Shown here: in pieces, positions 24,823-33,590 of the stretch
Numbering within the stretch: position 1 is the first letter of the stretch
Layout: each line of letters opens with the position of its first letter
DNA from: Anaerolinea sp.
Lineage (GTDB): Bacteria; Chloroflexota; Anaerolineae; Aggregatilineales; Phototrophicaceae
Length of the DNA stretch: 38,993 nucleotides
NCBI GenBank assembly: GCA_014879865.1
Contig: JACSRG010000481.1
Span: forward strand, 1-38,993
Direction: 5' to 3'
Translations under genes and position numbers: made by a program
Notes under the pieces: generated by a model
Database searches by the model: none
Told to the model about the DNA's origin: nothing
Seen by the model: the letters and a program-made list of their open reading frames with translations, nothing else

Positions 24823-25746
24823 ATGTTCGATCCACTGGCACGTTTACTGCCCCCGCCAACGCTGTGGGATAATCCGCTGTTTCGCACCGACGCCCGCACC
24901 ATTCGTTTCGGTTCGTCATGGCGACTGCTCCGGCGGCGAACGTTTCGCTGGGGCATTCAGATGCTCGTCGTCCTCGCGATCTGCTTTGGGCTGGCGCTGG
25001 CGAATGAAGTCCTGATGCTCAACCCGAACAGCTATAGTTACGGCTACTGGCGAAACAATTTCCTCGGCAACTTCCTTGCGTTCGCGGTGCTCGGCTCCAT
25101 CGGGTTGAACGTGATCCTCGACTTTGTGGCGGTTTCGGCGTCGCTCGGCACGATCAGCAGTGATTTCACGGAGAACCGCGCCGATCTGATCCGCTTGACC
25201 CTGATCCGCCCGACACAGATCGTCGCCGCCAAGCGCGAGTTGGCGCGGGTGCGTGTTTTTCGCATGACGGCGCGCATCATGTGGCTGCGCCTGTGGATCG
25301 TCGTGATGGCGCTTGCCGCGCTGGCGTATCTGTACTTCGAGAACATGCAGAACACAGCGCCAGTCACGCCGGAGGTTTTCATCGGCACAGGGCTGATCAT
25401 CCTGCTAACCTGCGCCACATATATCATCGAACCGTACTGGCGCGCACAGGCGATCACGGCGGCAGGGGTGGCGGTATCGGCGCGGACGCGGCACGGTATC
25501 AGCGCGACCTTGAACGGAGGCTTCACGCTGATCGCTTTCTGGATCGCGCAGGGCTTGATCATCATGGTGCTGCTGTTTCTCGTACAAGTCACGGCGTTCC
25601 TGTACATCCCCGATCCGATCATCATTATCGGGATGCTGTTTCTGTTCTGGACGATCATCACCGTCGTGATCTATGTCTTTTACGCCGCAGTGGCGCGCAA
25701 CAGCCTGTATCAAGCCGCGTACCGGCTGGCGACCTTAGATAATTGA
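24823..25746 (+). CDS. ABC-2-permease-like membrane protein (paralogue 5)
   Basis: This 307-residue close paralogue of the preceding gene lies 12 bases away. It has the shared opening (LLPPPTLWDNPLFR), the loop FTENRADLIRLTLIRPTQIV and EPYWRAQAITAAGVAVSAR, and about six or seven helices. GAGG precedes the ATG by nine bases. The pair probably arose by tandem duplication and may form a heterodimer. The substrate is unknown. Confidence 0.75.
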   Translation: MFDPLARLLPPPTLWDNPLFRTDARTIRFGSSWRLLRRRTFRWGIQMLVVLAICFGLALANEVLMLNPNSYSYGYWRNNFLGNFLAFAVLGSIGLNVILDFVAVSASLGTISSDFTENRADLIRLTLIRPTQIVAAKRELARVRVFRMTARIMWLRLWIVVMALAALAYLYFENMQNTAPVTPEVFIGTGLIILLTCATYIIEPYWRAQAITAAGVAVSARTRHGISATLNGGFTLIAFWIAQGLIIMVLLFLVQVTAFLYIPDPIIIIGMLFLFWTIITVVIYVFYAAVARNSLYQAAYRLATLDN

Positions 25747-25791
25747 TCTTGTGTTACAATTCGCATTGGACAACCCAAGAGGGTAATGGCA
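25747..25791 (+). promoter_or_regulatory. Extended -10 promoter candidate and ribosome site
   Basis: TG-T-TACAAT (25752-25760) is an extended -10 without a clear -35. AGAGGG at 25778-25783 is two bases from the first ATG (25786) and eight from the second (25792), which therefore is the better start of the next gene. Confidence 0.4.
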
Positions 25792-26553
25792 ATGGATACT
25801 ACCGCTCCGCGTACCACCGCGTTGAGAACCTTGTTGATCATCGGCGTGCTGATCCTCGCCTTAGCGGGGCTGATTCAACTGAACGCAGCAGCGGCGAACT
25901 GGCATTACATCACGACGGGCAGCGCGGGCGATCTGCTGTACGCGGCAGCATTCGACGGGCTGCAAGACGAGTGGGAGCAGTATAACGAACGGCGCAGCGC
26001 CGTGATTGATGGCGGCGTGATCCGCTTGACGAATAATGAAGTCAACAACGGCAACTACTCGGTGACGAAGGCGCGCTTCGCCGATTTCGACCTCGCCGTA
26101 ACGGGCAGCGCGGTCGCGGGACCGGAAAACAACGGCTACGGCGTGATCTACCGCCTGCAAGACCGGAGCAATTACTACACTTTCATGGTCAGCAGCGACG
26201 GCTATTATCAGGTGACGCGGGTGGTCAACGGCGATGTAACCGAACTCAGCACATGGATCGAGTCGCCGGTCGTCAACATGGGGATCGGCGCGGTCAACCG
26301 TCTGCGGGTGGTCGCGCGCGGCGACCAGTTCGAGTTTTATGTCAACGAGCAGCGGGTGCAGGTGTGTGTCCCCAACAACCCTGCCGCGCAAAGCATGTAT
26401 ATGATGGATACCTGTATTGATGGGCAGATGCTCGACACGCTGACGGACGCCTCTATCGCACAGGGTCAGATTGGCGTCGTGATCCAGACAATTGAAGGCG
26501 CGGACGCGGGCGTAAGTGTGGAGTTTGATAACCTCATCGTGATGGGGTCGTAA
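25792..26553 (+). CDS. Exported or anchored lectin-fold-like protein
   Basis: This is a 253-residue protein with one N-terminal helix (LLIIGVLILALAGLIQL) and an outer domain rich in beta strands. GYGVIYRLQDRSNYYTFMVS, GYYQVTRVV, NRLRVVARGDQFEFYVNEQR and VEFDNLIVMG fit the concanavalin-like sandwich seen in DUF1080/LamG-type proteins. Such domains bind sugars or proteins. Two cysteines (CVPNN and DTCID) may form a disulfide. It follows the membrane-protein cluster but has its own possible promoter, so membership of that cluster is uncertain. Confidence 0.75.
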   Translation: MDTTAPRTTALRTLLIIGVLILALAGLIQLNAAAANWHYITTGSAGDLLYAAAFDGLQDEWEQYNERRSAVIDGGVIRLTNNEVNNGNYSVTKARFADFDLAVTGSAVAGPENNGYGVIYRLQDRSNYYTFMVSSDGYYQVTRVVNGDVTELSTWIESPVVNMGIGAVNRLRVVARGDQFEFYVNEQRVQVCVPNNPAAQSMYMMDTCIDGQMLDTLTDASIAQGQIGVVIQTIEGADAGVSVEFDNLIVMGS

Positions 26554-26567
26554 GCTGGAGTAACTCA

Positions 26568-26605
26568 CCCCCATCCCATCCAAGCGGAGCTTGGACGAGA
26601 TGGGG
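26568..26605. repeat. Short palindromic repeat before mtaB
   Basis: A hairpin with arms CCCATC.../...GATGGGG encloses CCAAGC-GGA-GCTTGG, the same inner hairpin as in the repeat at 21364-21401. It lies between the lectin-like gene and mtaB and creates a false in-frame extension of mtaB. It may stop or slow transcription into mtaB. Confidence 0.65.
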
Positions 26606-26632
26606 TCTAGGCAGCGAGATGGCGAAGGTATG

Positions 26633-27934
26633 CGAATTCATTTGCGGACATTAGGCTGCCGGTTGAACCAGAGCGAAATCGAGACGATGGCGCGGGAGTT
26701 CCGTCGGCAGGGACATGAAATTGTCGATGATCCCGCGCTGGCGGATCAGATCATCGTGAATACGTGCGCGGTCACGGAAGACGCCAGCCGTGCCAGCCGC
26801 CGCCTTGTGCGCGGACTGAATCGCGCCAACGATGACGCGGCGATCACCGTGACAGGCTGCTACGCGCAGATCGCCCCGGATCAGATCGCGGTTATCCCCG
26901 GCGTAGCGCGCGTAATCGACAACGGCGCGAAAGATCGCCTCGTGACGGCGATCACCGGGAAGGAGATCGAGCCGTTCGACCTTGAGCCGATCAGCCGGGA
27001 TACGCCGACGCACTTGGCGCGCACGCGGGCGTTCGTGAAAGTGCAGGATGGCTGTGATAACGCCTGTACCTTCTGCGTGACGACCCTCGCGCGCGGGGCA
27101 GGGCGCAGCCGCGCTTTAGCCGACGTGGTCGCAGAAATCCGAATGCTGACGGCGATGGGTTATCAAGAAGCCGTGCTGACCGGCGTGCATCTCGGCTCGT
27201 ACGGGCAAGATCGCGGCGAGCGCGACGGCTTGATCACGCTGGTGCGGGCGATCCTCAGCGAGACGGACATCCCGCGTTTGCGCCTGTCGTCGCTCGAACC
27301 GTGGGACTTGACGCCGGAATTCTTCACGCTGTGGCGTGATCCGCGCCTGTGCCCGCATTTGCATTTGCCGCTGCAAAGCGGGTGCGATGCGACGCTCAAG
27401 CGGATGCTGCGCAAGACGACACAGGCGCAGTTCCGCGCGCTGATCGACGCGGCGCGGACGGCAATCCCCGATCCGTGCATCACCACCGACGTGATCGCCG
27501 GTTTTCCCGGCGAGACGGACGAGGAATTCGCCATCAGCGAGGCGTTCGTCCGCGCGATGGATTTCGCCGGGCTGCATGTCTTCCGCTACAGCAAGCGCCC
27601 CGGCACGGCGGCGGCGCGGATGCGCGGTCACATCGCCGAAGACGTGAAGCAGACGCGTAGCGCGCGCTTGATCGCGCTCGGCGCGGAGCTGGAACGACGC
27701 TACGCCGAACGCTACATCGGCGCGACCCGTCCGGTTGTCTGGGAGCATATCTCAGGGGCTGCTCAGGAAGGCTTTGTCAACGTGGGTTATACTGATAACT
27801 ATATCCGCGTCAGCGCGCTGCATCCGCGTGTGCTGACCGGGTTGATGGTTCCGGCGCAGATCACCGGGTATGACGCGGCGAAAGGGATCGCCAGCGTACT
27901 GCCCCTTATCGAAATGGACATGGAATGGACGTAA
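26633..27934 (+). CDS. mtaB: tRNA t6A37 methylthiotransferase MtaB
   Basis: MtaB adds a methylthio group to t6A at position 37 of tRNAs reading ANN codons. The 433 residues show the N-terminal cluster cysteines C10, C46 and C77 (LGCRLNQSE, VNTCAVT, TGCYAQ) and the radical-SAM motif C142, C146 and C149 (GCDNACTFC). TRAFVKVQDGC is typical of the MtaB branch rather than MiaB or RimO. A C-terminal TRAM-like tail follows. The start at 26633 is chosen because homology begins there and the open frame upstream is repeat sequence. It overlaps yqeY by ten bases and heads a long operon. Confidence 0.93.
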   Translation, partial: RIHLRTLGCRLNQSEIETMAREFRRQGHEIVDDPALADQIIVNTCAVTEDASRASRRLVRGLNRANDDAAITVTGCYAQIAPDQIAVIPGVARVIDNGAKDRLVTAITGKEIEPFDLEPISRDTPTHLARTRAFVKVQDGCDNACTFCVTTLARGAGRSRALADVVAEIRMLTAMGYQEAVLTGVHLGSYGQDRGERDGLITLVRAILSETDIPRLRLSSLEPWDLTPEFFTLWRDPRLCPHLHLPLQSGCDATLKRMLRKTTQAQFRALIDAARTAIPDPCITTDVIAGFPGETDEEFAISEAFVRAMDFAGLHVFRYSKRPGTAAARMRGHIAEDVKQTRSARLIALGAELERRYAERYIGATRPVVWEHISGAAQEGFVNVGYTDNYIRVSALHPRVLTGLMVPAQITGYDAAKGIASVLPLIEMDMEWT

Positions 27935-28371
27935 AAGTACAACTCAACGAGGCGCTCAAGGCGGCGATGGTCGCCAAGGACAGCGCGCGCCGCGACGTGA
28001 TCCGGCTGATGCAAAGCGCGGTCAAGCAGGTGGAAATCGACAGCCAGAAGACGCTGGCGGACGATGACGTGCTGGCGATCCTACAAAAAGAGGTCAAGAA
28101 GCGCCGCGAAAGCGCCGACGAAGCGCGCAAAGCGGGGCGTGAGGATATCGCCACGAGTGAAGAAGCCGAAATCGCCATCATCGAGACATTTCTGCCGCGC
28201 CAGCTCACGCGCGAGGAAATCAGCGCCATCGTGCGCCAGACTATCGAGCAGACCGGCGTCACCTCGCCGAAAGAAATGGGCAAATTGATGGGCGCGCTGA
28301 TGCCTAAGGTCAAGGGTATTGCCGATGGCAAGCTGGTCAACGAAGTCGTACGGGAGCAGTTGAGTTCATAA
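27925..28371 (+). CDS. yqeY: GatB/YqeY-domain protein
   Basis: This 148-residue all-helical protein is of the YqeY family, related to the tail domain of GatB that contacts tRNA in amidotransferases. The stand-alone form has no proven function. Family marks are LNEALKAAMVAKD, RDVIRLMQSAVKQ, EIAIIETFLPRQL and a C-terminal GKLMGALMPKVKG. It overlaps mtaB by ten bases and ends two bases before the next gene, so it is part of the operon. yqeY near mtaB also occurs in Bacillus. Confidence 0.92.
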   Translation: MDVKVQLNEALKAAMVAKDSARRDVIRLMQSAVKQVEIDSQKTLADDDVLAILQKEVKKRRESADEARKAGREDIATSEEAEIAIIETFLPRQLTREEISAIVRQTIEQTGVTSPKEMGKLMGALMPKVKGIADGKLVNEVVREQLSS

Positions 28372-28373
28372 CG

Positions 28374-30722
28374 ATGTTGAGCGGAGCCTCCCGGTTGTTT
28401 GACCGATATTTTCCCCCGGCGCGGCGGGAGGAACCGCTGTATCGCCTGCTGCTGACGCTGATCGCGCTGACGTTCGTGCTGTGTTCGACGATTATCATCG
28501 CCTTTGACAGCTTGTTCGTCACGCAGAACGCGATCAATGCGCTGCAAGTCGGCAGCATCGCCCCGGTTGATATTCGCGCGCCGTTCAGTGTGACGTACAT
28601 CAGCGAAGTGCTGACGCAGCGCGTCCGCGATGAAGCGGTGGAGAACATCAACCCGTTCTACGATCCACCTGATCCGAATGTCGCCCGTCAGCAGCTTCAA
28701 CTGCTGCGCCAGATCGTCGAATACGTGGACAACGTGCGCCACGATGCATTCGGTACGCCGACGCAGAAAGCCGCCGACATCAACGCGATTTCGGCGCTGA
28801 CGCTCGATCTGGCGGTGGTCGAGACGATCCTCAATATGGACGATGCGACGTGGGGCGCAGTCTCCGACGAGATGATCGTGGTGCTGGAACGAGTGATGCG
28901 CGAGTCGATCCGTGAAATCGAATTGTTACAGGTCGCGGATCAACTGCCGACGCAGGTGTCGCTGCGCTTCGATCCGCAGGCGGCGGCGGTGGTGGTCGGC
29001 ATCGTCGGCGACTTGATCCGTCCGAATCGCTTCCCGAATGCCGCCGCGACCGAAGCGGCGCGCCTTGCCGCCGCGCAAGCGATCTCACCGCAAAGCCGCT
29101 CTTTCGAGCGCGGGCAGATCGTCGTGCGGGCGGGGGCGCGCATCGAAGCGGCAGACTACGAGGCGCTCGACGCGCTGGAACTTCTCAGCACGCCGGATCG
29201 CCGCGCGCAGATGGTGATTCGTGCATTCCTCGCCAGCCTGCTGGTGATGGTCGGCTTGGCGCTCTATATCGCCCGGTTTCCCGAAAAATTCAATACCAGT
29301 CCGCGTTCGCTCGGACTGCTGGCGGCGGTGTTCGTGCTGACACTGGTGGGCGCGCGTCTGTTCAGCGGCGGTGACAACCTGATCTATATCTTCCCGGCGG
29401 CGGCGATGGCGCTGCTGCTGGTGGCGATCACGCATACCGAAGTGGCAATCGTCGCCGGGTTTGCGCTGGCGCTGCTCGTCGGCTTGATGAGCAGCAATTC
29501 GCTCGAACTCACCATGTTGATCGGCGTTGGCGGCATGGTCGGCGTGCTGATCTTGCGCCGCTCGGAGCGCCTGAACAGCTACTTCATCGCCGGCGTAGTC
29601 ATCAGCTTGACCAACGCGATCATCGTCACGCTGTTCAATCTGGGATCGCTCGATTCGGACAACTCGACCTTCGCCACGCTGATCCTCTACGCGCTGATCA
29701 ACGGCGTGCTGGCAGCCATGACCGCGCTGGCGGGCATGTACGCGGTCACGCTGCTGTTCAACCTGCCGACGAGTCTCAAACTGGTCGAGTTGAGCCAGCC
29801 GCAGCAGCCCCTGTTGCAGCGCTTGCTGCGGCAAGCGCCGGGGACGTACCAGCATTCGCTGCAAGTCGCCAACCTTGCCGAGCAAGCGGCGAGCGCCATC
29901 GGCGCGGACGCGGATTTGCTGCGCGTGGCGGCGCTGTACCATGACATCGGCAAGATCAATAATCCCGGCTTTTTCGTCGAGAATCAGGTCGATAACGTCA
30001 ACCCGCACGACGCGCTGAACGATCCGTATCGCAGCGCGGCGATCATCATCGACCATGTGATCGACGGGGATAAACTGGCGCGGCTAGCGCGGCTGCCCGC
30101 ACGCATCCGTGATTTCATTCTGGAACATCACGGCACGACGCAGGTCACATATTTCTACAGTAAGGCACTCGAAGCCGTCGGCGATGATGAAGCAGTGGAC
30201 ATCAGCGAGTTCACGTATCCCGGTCCCAAGCCGCAAACCCGCGAGACGGCGATCATGATGCTGTCGGATAGCTGCGAAAGCACGGTGCGCGCGCGCAAAC
30301 CGGGGCATAAGTCCGAGATCGCAGATATTGTGCAGGGCATCTTCGACAGCCGGATGCGCGATGGTCAGCTTGACGAATGCGGCTTGACGCTCCGTGACCT
30401 GAACATGATCAGAGAGATCTTCATCGACATGCTGCAAGCGGTGTTCCACCCGCGCATCAACTATCCTGCGTCGCCCCGGCGTCCGCAGATCGCCATGACG
30501 CAGCAGATTCCGATTGAAGTCTATTCGCGCCCGGAAGAAACAGCCGTCACGAGCGATCCGTCGCCTGCGCCGCCCGCCGCTCCGAAGCGGCAAACGACCG
30601 AGATCGTCCCGGTAGCGGATGACGACGAGAACGAGGAGTCGCCCTTGCTCGAAGTCCCGCCGCTGCGGCGCACCCAGCGGATGAATCCGCCGGAGAAGGA
30701 ACGCGAAGAAGATGATGTCTGA
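28374..30722 (+). CDS. pgpH: 7TM-HD phosphohydrolase (PgpH-like c-di-AMP phosphodiesterase)
   Basis: This 782-residue protein has an N-terminal helix (about 22-45), an extracytoplasmic 7TMR-HDED-like domain (about 50-275) and seven helices (about 280-465). A cytoplasmic HD domain follows, with H494 (TYQHS), HDIGK (H523-D524) and EHHG (H585-H586). PgpH of this family hydrolyses cyclic di-AMP; the Bacillus homologue is YqfF. The C-terminal 80 residues are Pro- and acid-rich and extend past the usual end. It overlaps ybeY by 11 bases. Conserved order with ybeY and dgkA supports the assignment; c-di-AMP as substrate is inferred from the family. Confidence 0.9.
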   Translation: MLSGASRLFDRYFPPARREEPLYRLLLTLIALTFVLCSTIIIAFDSLFVTQNAINALQVGSIAPVDIRAPFSVTYISEVLTQRVRDEAVENINPFYDPPDPNVARQQLQLLRQIVEYVDNVRHDAFGTPTQKAADINAISALTLDLAVVETILNMDDATWGAVSDEMIVVLERVMRESIREIELLQVADQLPTQVSLRFDPQAAAVVVGIVGDLIRPNRFPNAAATEAARLAAAQAISPQSRSFERGQIVVRAGARIEAADYEALDALELLSTPDRRAQMVIRAFLASLLVMVGLALYIARFPEKFNTSPRSLGLLAAVFVLTLVGARLFSGGDNLIYIFPAAAMALLLVAITHTEVAIVAGFALALLVGLMSSNSLELTMLIGVGGMVGVLILRRSERLNSYFIAGVVISLTNAIIVTLFNLGSLDSDNSTFATLILYALINGVLAAMTALAGMYAVTLLFNLPTSLKLVELSQPQQPLLQRLLRQAPGTYQHSLQVANLAEQAASAIGADADLLRVAALYHDIGKINNPGFFVENQVDNVNPHDALNDPYRSAAIIIDHVIDGDKLARLARLPARIRDFILEHHGTTQVTYFYSKALEAVGDDEAVDISEFTYPGPKPQTRETAIMMLSDSCESTVRARKPGHKSEIADIVQGIFDSRMRDGQLDECGLTLRDLNMIREIFIDMLQAVFHPRINYPASPRRPQIAMTQQIPIEVYSRPEETAVTSDPSPAPPAAPKRQTTEIVPVADDDENEESPLLEVPPLRRTQRMNPPEKEREEDDV

Positions 30723-31224
30723 ACATCAGCCTGAGAACCAGTTTGAGATCGACGTACAGAACGACGACGGCTACGCTTTCGACGCCGCGCGCTTGCAAGC
30801 GGCAGCGGGCGCGGTGCTGACGCGCCACGATGTCGCCGAGGGTACGACGCTCACGATTGTCGTCACGAGCAATGAGGATGTCGCGTCGCTCAACCGCGAT
30901 TTTCGCGGCGTCGACGCTCCGACGGACGTGCTGTCATTCCCGGCGGATATTCCGCCCATGCCCGGTGAGCCGCCGTATCTCGGCGACCTGATCATCGCCT
31001 ACCCGTATGCATCGGCACAGGCGCAGCGTGAAGGTCACGCGTTGATGGACAGCCTCGCGCTGCTGGTCGTGCACGGAACGCTGCATCTGCTTGGCTATGA
31101 CCACGATACAATGGAACATAAAGCCGAAATGTGGCAAGCTCAAGAAACAGCGCTGACGGCGCTAGGCATCTCGCCTGACATCGTTCCGGCGTTGGAAGCG
31201 GGAACAGATCATGACGAAGACTGA
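30712..31224 (+). CDS. ybeY: Endoribonuclease YbeY
   Basis: YbeY is a metal-dependent RNase involved in 16S rRNA maturation and ribosome quality control. The 170 residues contain TDVLSFP, GDLIIAYPYA and the zinc motif HGTLHLLGYDH (H121, H125, H131). The first ATG (30712) and the second (30715) are both possible. It overlaps the HD phosphohydrolase upstream and the dgkA-like gene downstream (14 bases), so translation is coupled. The position is the same as in many Gram-positive genomes. Confidence 0.95.
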   Translation: MMSEHQPENQFEIDVQNDDGYAFDAARLQAAAGAVLTRHDVAEGTTLTIVVTSNEDVASLNRDFRGVDAPTDVLSFPADIPPMPGEPPYLGDLIIAYPYASAQAQREGHALMDSLALLVVHGTLHLLGYDHDTMEHKAEMWQAQETALTALGISPDIVPALEAGTDHDED

Positions 31225-31663
31225 CATACAGCACAAGATGATCGACGCGCTGGTAGGGACGTCGCGCATCAACCCGGATGATTTCGCCTACAAGACGAGC
31301 ACGAATCGCGTGAAGAGCTTGAGCTACGCGCTGGCAGGCTGGATATACATGCTCCGGCGGCAGAAGAACACACGGATTCAGGCGTTTGCCAGCATTTTTG
31401 TATTGGGGCTGGCGGCGTGGCTCGGCGTCGAACCGATCAGTTGGGCAATTCTCATCCTCACCGTCACGATGGTGTGGATGGCAGAGTTCATCAACGCAGC
31501 GGTCGAAGCCGCGATTGATCTTTCGACCAGCGAGTACCACCCGATGGCGAAGGTCGGCAAAGATGTCGCCTCGGCGGCGGTGCTGCTGGGCGCGGTCGCG
31601 TCGGTGGTGATCGGGCTAATCATCTTGCTGCCGCCGCTGCTGACCAAACTAGGAGTAGGGTAG
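31211..31663 (+). CDS. DgkA-family lipid kinase (first)
   Basis: This is a 150-residue, three-helix membrane kinase. The active-site signature is present as AEFINAAVEAAIDLS (E92, N95, E99, D103), with KVGKDVASAAVL following, as in diacylglycerol or undecaprenol kinases. Gram-positive relatives mostly phosphorylate undecaprenol. It overlaps ybeY by 14 bases. A second related gene follows 12 bases later. Confidence 0.9.
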   Translation: MTKTDIQHKMIDALVGTSRINPDDFAYKTSTNRVKSLSYALAGWIYMLRRQKNTRIQAFASIFVLGLAAWLGVEPISWAILILTVTMVWMAEFINAAVEAAIDLSTSEYHPMAKVGKDVASAAVLLGAVASVVIGLIILLPPLLTKLGVG

Positions 31664-31675
31664 AGGGGACACTAT

Positions 31676-32179
31676 TTGAGCGATCAGCCAACGCCTGACA
31701 ATGATGCGACGCAAGCTGAAGTCGAAAAGAAAGATGTGCTGCGGACACCGGACGGTCAAGAGATCGACCTCGGCATCACCGGTACGATGAAACTTGACCC
31801 GCCGGGACGCAAGTCGAACCCGAACCGTTTGGCGAGTGTGAAATACGCGGTTGCGGGGCTGCTCTACGTCCTGACGCACGAGCAGAGCATCAAGCTGGCG
31901 ACGATTGTCACGGCAATTGTGATCGTGATCGGCTTGTGGCTGCAAATCAACGTGCTGAGCTGGGCGCTGCTAACGTTCGCTATCGGTGGCGTATGGGTCA
32001 CGGAGTGCTTGAACACGGCGATTGAAGCGGCAATCGACTTGGGGACGAGCGATCCGCATCCGCTGGCGAAGATCGGCAAGGATGTCGCTTCGACCGCCGC
32101 GCTCGTGAGTTCGATAGTGTTCGTCGTGATTGTAGTGCTGATCCTGCTGCCGCGTTTGCTTGATCGCATCGCCGGGTAG
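31676..32179 (+). CDS. DgkA-family lipid kinase (second)
   Basis: This 167-residue paralogue of the preceding gene has TECLNTAIEAAIDLG (E110, N113, E117, D121) and KIGKDVASTAAL. An extra polar N-terminus of about 45 residues precedes the kinase core. The start is a TTG at 31676 with GAGGGG eight bases upstream; no ATG fits. Both copies keep the catalytic residues, so both could be active, perhaps on different lipids (diacylglycerol and undecaprenol). Confidence 0.88.
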   Translation: MSDQPTPDNDATQAEVEKKDVLRTPDGQEIDLGITGTMKLDPPGRKSNPNRLASVKYAVAGLLYVLTHEQSIKLATIVTAIVIVIGLWLQINVLSWALLTFAIGGVWVTECLNTAIEAAIDLGTSDPHPLAKIGKDVASTAALVSSIVFVVIVVLILLPRLLDRIAG

Positions 32180-32202
32180 CCGTTGAGTCAACGAGAAAGC
32201 CG

Positions 32203-33585
32203 ATGAGCCGAGATCCCTATAACGCTGAACCGCCAATGGATGATGATCTGCCGGAATACCCGCCGGAGTATCCGCCGGAGCGTTTGACTCCCTTTGATGA
32301 GCCGGGAGATGAACCCACGCCTTCACGTCCGATGCGCCCGGTAACCGCATGGTCGAGCGAACAGACGCCCGCGCGTCCTATGCCGCCCGTGCCGACCGAT
32401 GACCTTGACCCGGACGCCACGCCGCAGCCCTCGCGCCGTCACAGCAAAGCGCGCGAACGCATCGAGAAACGCAAGCGGCAGACCGGGACGACTCACGCCG
32501 TTCCGCTCGGCAGCGCCGACGCCGTGCCGCGTTCACGTCCGCCGCGCCAGCGCCGCCAGATCAGCGTGCCGACTAACCTGCCGAAAATCAACCTGAAGAT
32601 CGGACGCGGCGCATTCTACGTCATCGGGTCGATTCTGCTGGTCGTGATCGTGATTTTCGCGCTCGGACGGCTGCGCAACCAGCCGCCGGAGGTCAACCCG
32701 AATGCGATCTGGATCGGCACCGAATGGACCTACGAGGAACGCACCGACGACGAGATCAAGGCGCTGGCACAGCAGTTGCGCGATAACAAGATCGGCACGG
32801 TCTACGCGTGGGTAAGCTGGCTGCAAGACGACAACACATGGCGGCAGGCAGACACAGGCGCTTGGGATCGCGTCAAGTCGTTCCGCGAGCGGCTGGAACT
32901 GGCAGACCCCGGCGTCGAGCTGATCGGGTGGATCAGCCTGCCCGTCAACGGCGGCGACGGCTACCGCATGGATGAAGTCGAAGTGCTGGACGCGGTCGCT
33001 GCCTTCAGCGGGCGAGTAGTCACCGAGTTTGGCTTCGACGGCGTCTTCTTGAATGTCGAACCCGTGTGGAACGATGATCAGAACTTCCTCGAACTGCTGC
33101 GCAAGACGCGGAGCGTCGTCGGGTTGGATGTGCCGATTGCTGCCGCCATCCCGCCCGATTGGAGTCCGCTCGGTGCGGGCATTCCCGTGCCCGCGCTGAT
33201 CACGCCGGGGACGATCTGGGAGAAAGCCTACAAGCAGAGCGTCGCGCTGCTGGTCGATCAAATGGCGGTCATGGCGTATAACAGCGCGCTCACCGCGCCC
33301 GCCGATTACTCGCGCTGGATGGCGTATCAGGTCGAGACTTATGCGCGGGCGATGGCAGAATTGGACATCGGCACGCAGGTCTTGATCGGCATCCCGACGT
33401 ATGATGCGGAACTGCCCGGTCACGATCCGCTGGTCGAAACCGTCCCGGCGGCGATAGATGGAATCAAGCTGGGGATCGAGCAGGCGGGCGAAACAGCGTC
33501 GTTTGTGCGCGGCGTGGTGATCTATGGCTACTGGACGACCGACGAAACCGAGTGGAGTCAGTTCAGGCGCGAGTGGGTGGAATAA
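32203..33585 (+). CDS. Membrane-anchored TIM-barrel protein, glycosidase-like
   Basis: This is a 460-residue protein. The cytoplasmic N-terminus (1-135) is rich in Pro and Asp and then basic (RERIEKRKRQ). One transmembrane helix lies at about 136-155, and an outer domain follows that reads like a TIM barrel: TVYAWVSWLQ, LIGWISLPV, GFDGVFLNVEP (D279, N284, E286), MAVMAYNSAL, VLIGIPTYDA and GVVIYGYW. The DG...N.E strand recalls the GH18 DxxDxDxE motif, and AYN fits a GH18-like later strand. It may act on cell-wall glycans, but catalysis is unproven. It ends the operon. Confidence 0.78.
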   Translation: MSRDPYNAEPPMDDDLPEYPPEYPPERLTPFDEPGDEPTPSRPMRPVTAWSSEQTPARPMPPVPTDDLDPDATPQPSRRHSKARERIEKRKRQTGTTHAVPLGSADAVPRSRPPRQRRQISVPTNLPKINLKIGRGAFYVIGSILLVVIVIFALGRLRNQPPEVNPNAIWIGTEWTYEERTDDEIKALAQQLRDNKIGTVYAWVSWLQDDNTWRQADTGAWDRVKSFRERLELADPGVELIGWISLPVNGGDGYRMDEVEVLDAVAAFSGRVVTEFGFDGVFLNVEPVWNDDQNFLELLRKTRSVVGLDVPIAAAIPPDWSPLGAGIPVPALITPGTIWEKAYKQSVALLVDQMAVMAYNSALTAPADYSRWMAYQVETYARAMAELDIGTQVLIGIPTYDAELPGHDPLVETVPAAIDGIKLGIEQAGETASFVRGVVIYGYWTTDETEWSQFRREWVE

Positions 33586-33590
33586 AGCAA

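Noticed and set aside
26591-26632. A 14-codon upstream extension of mtaB
   Set aside because: It is encoded largely by a palindromic repeat and precedes the conserved MRIHLRTLGC start of the family.
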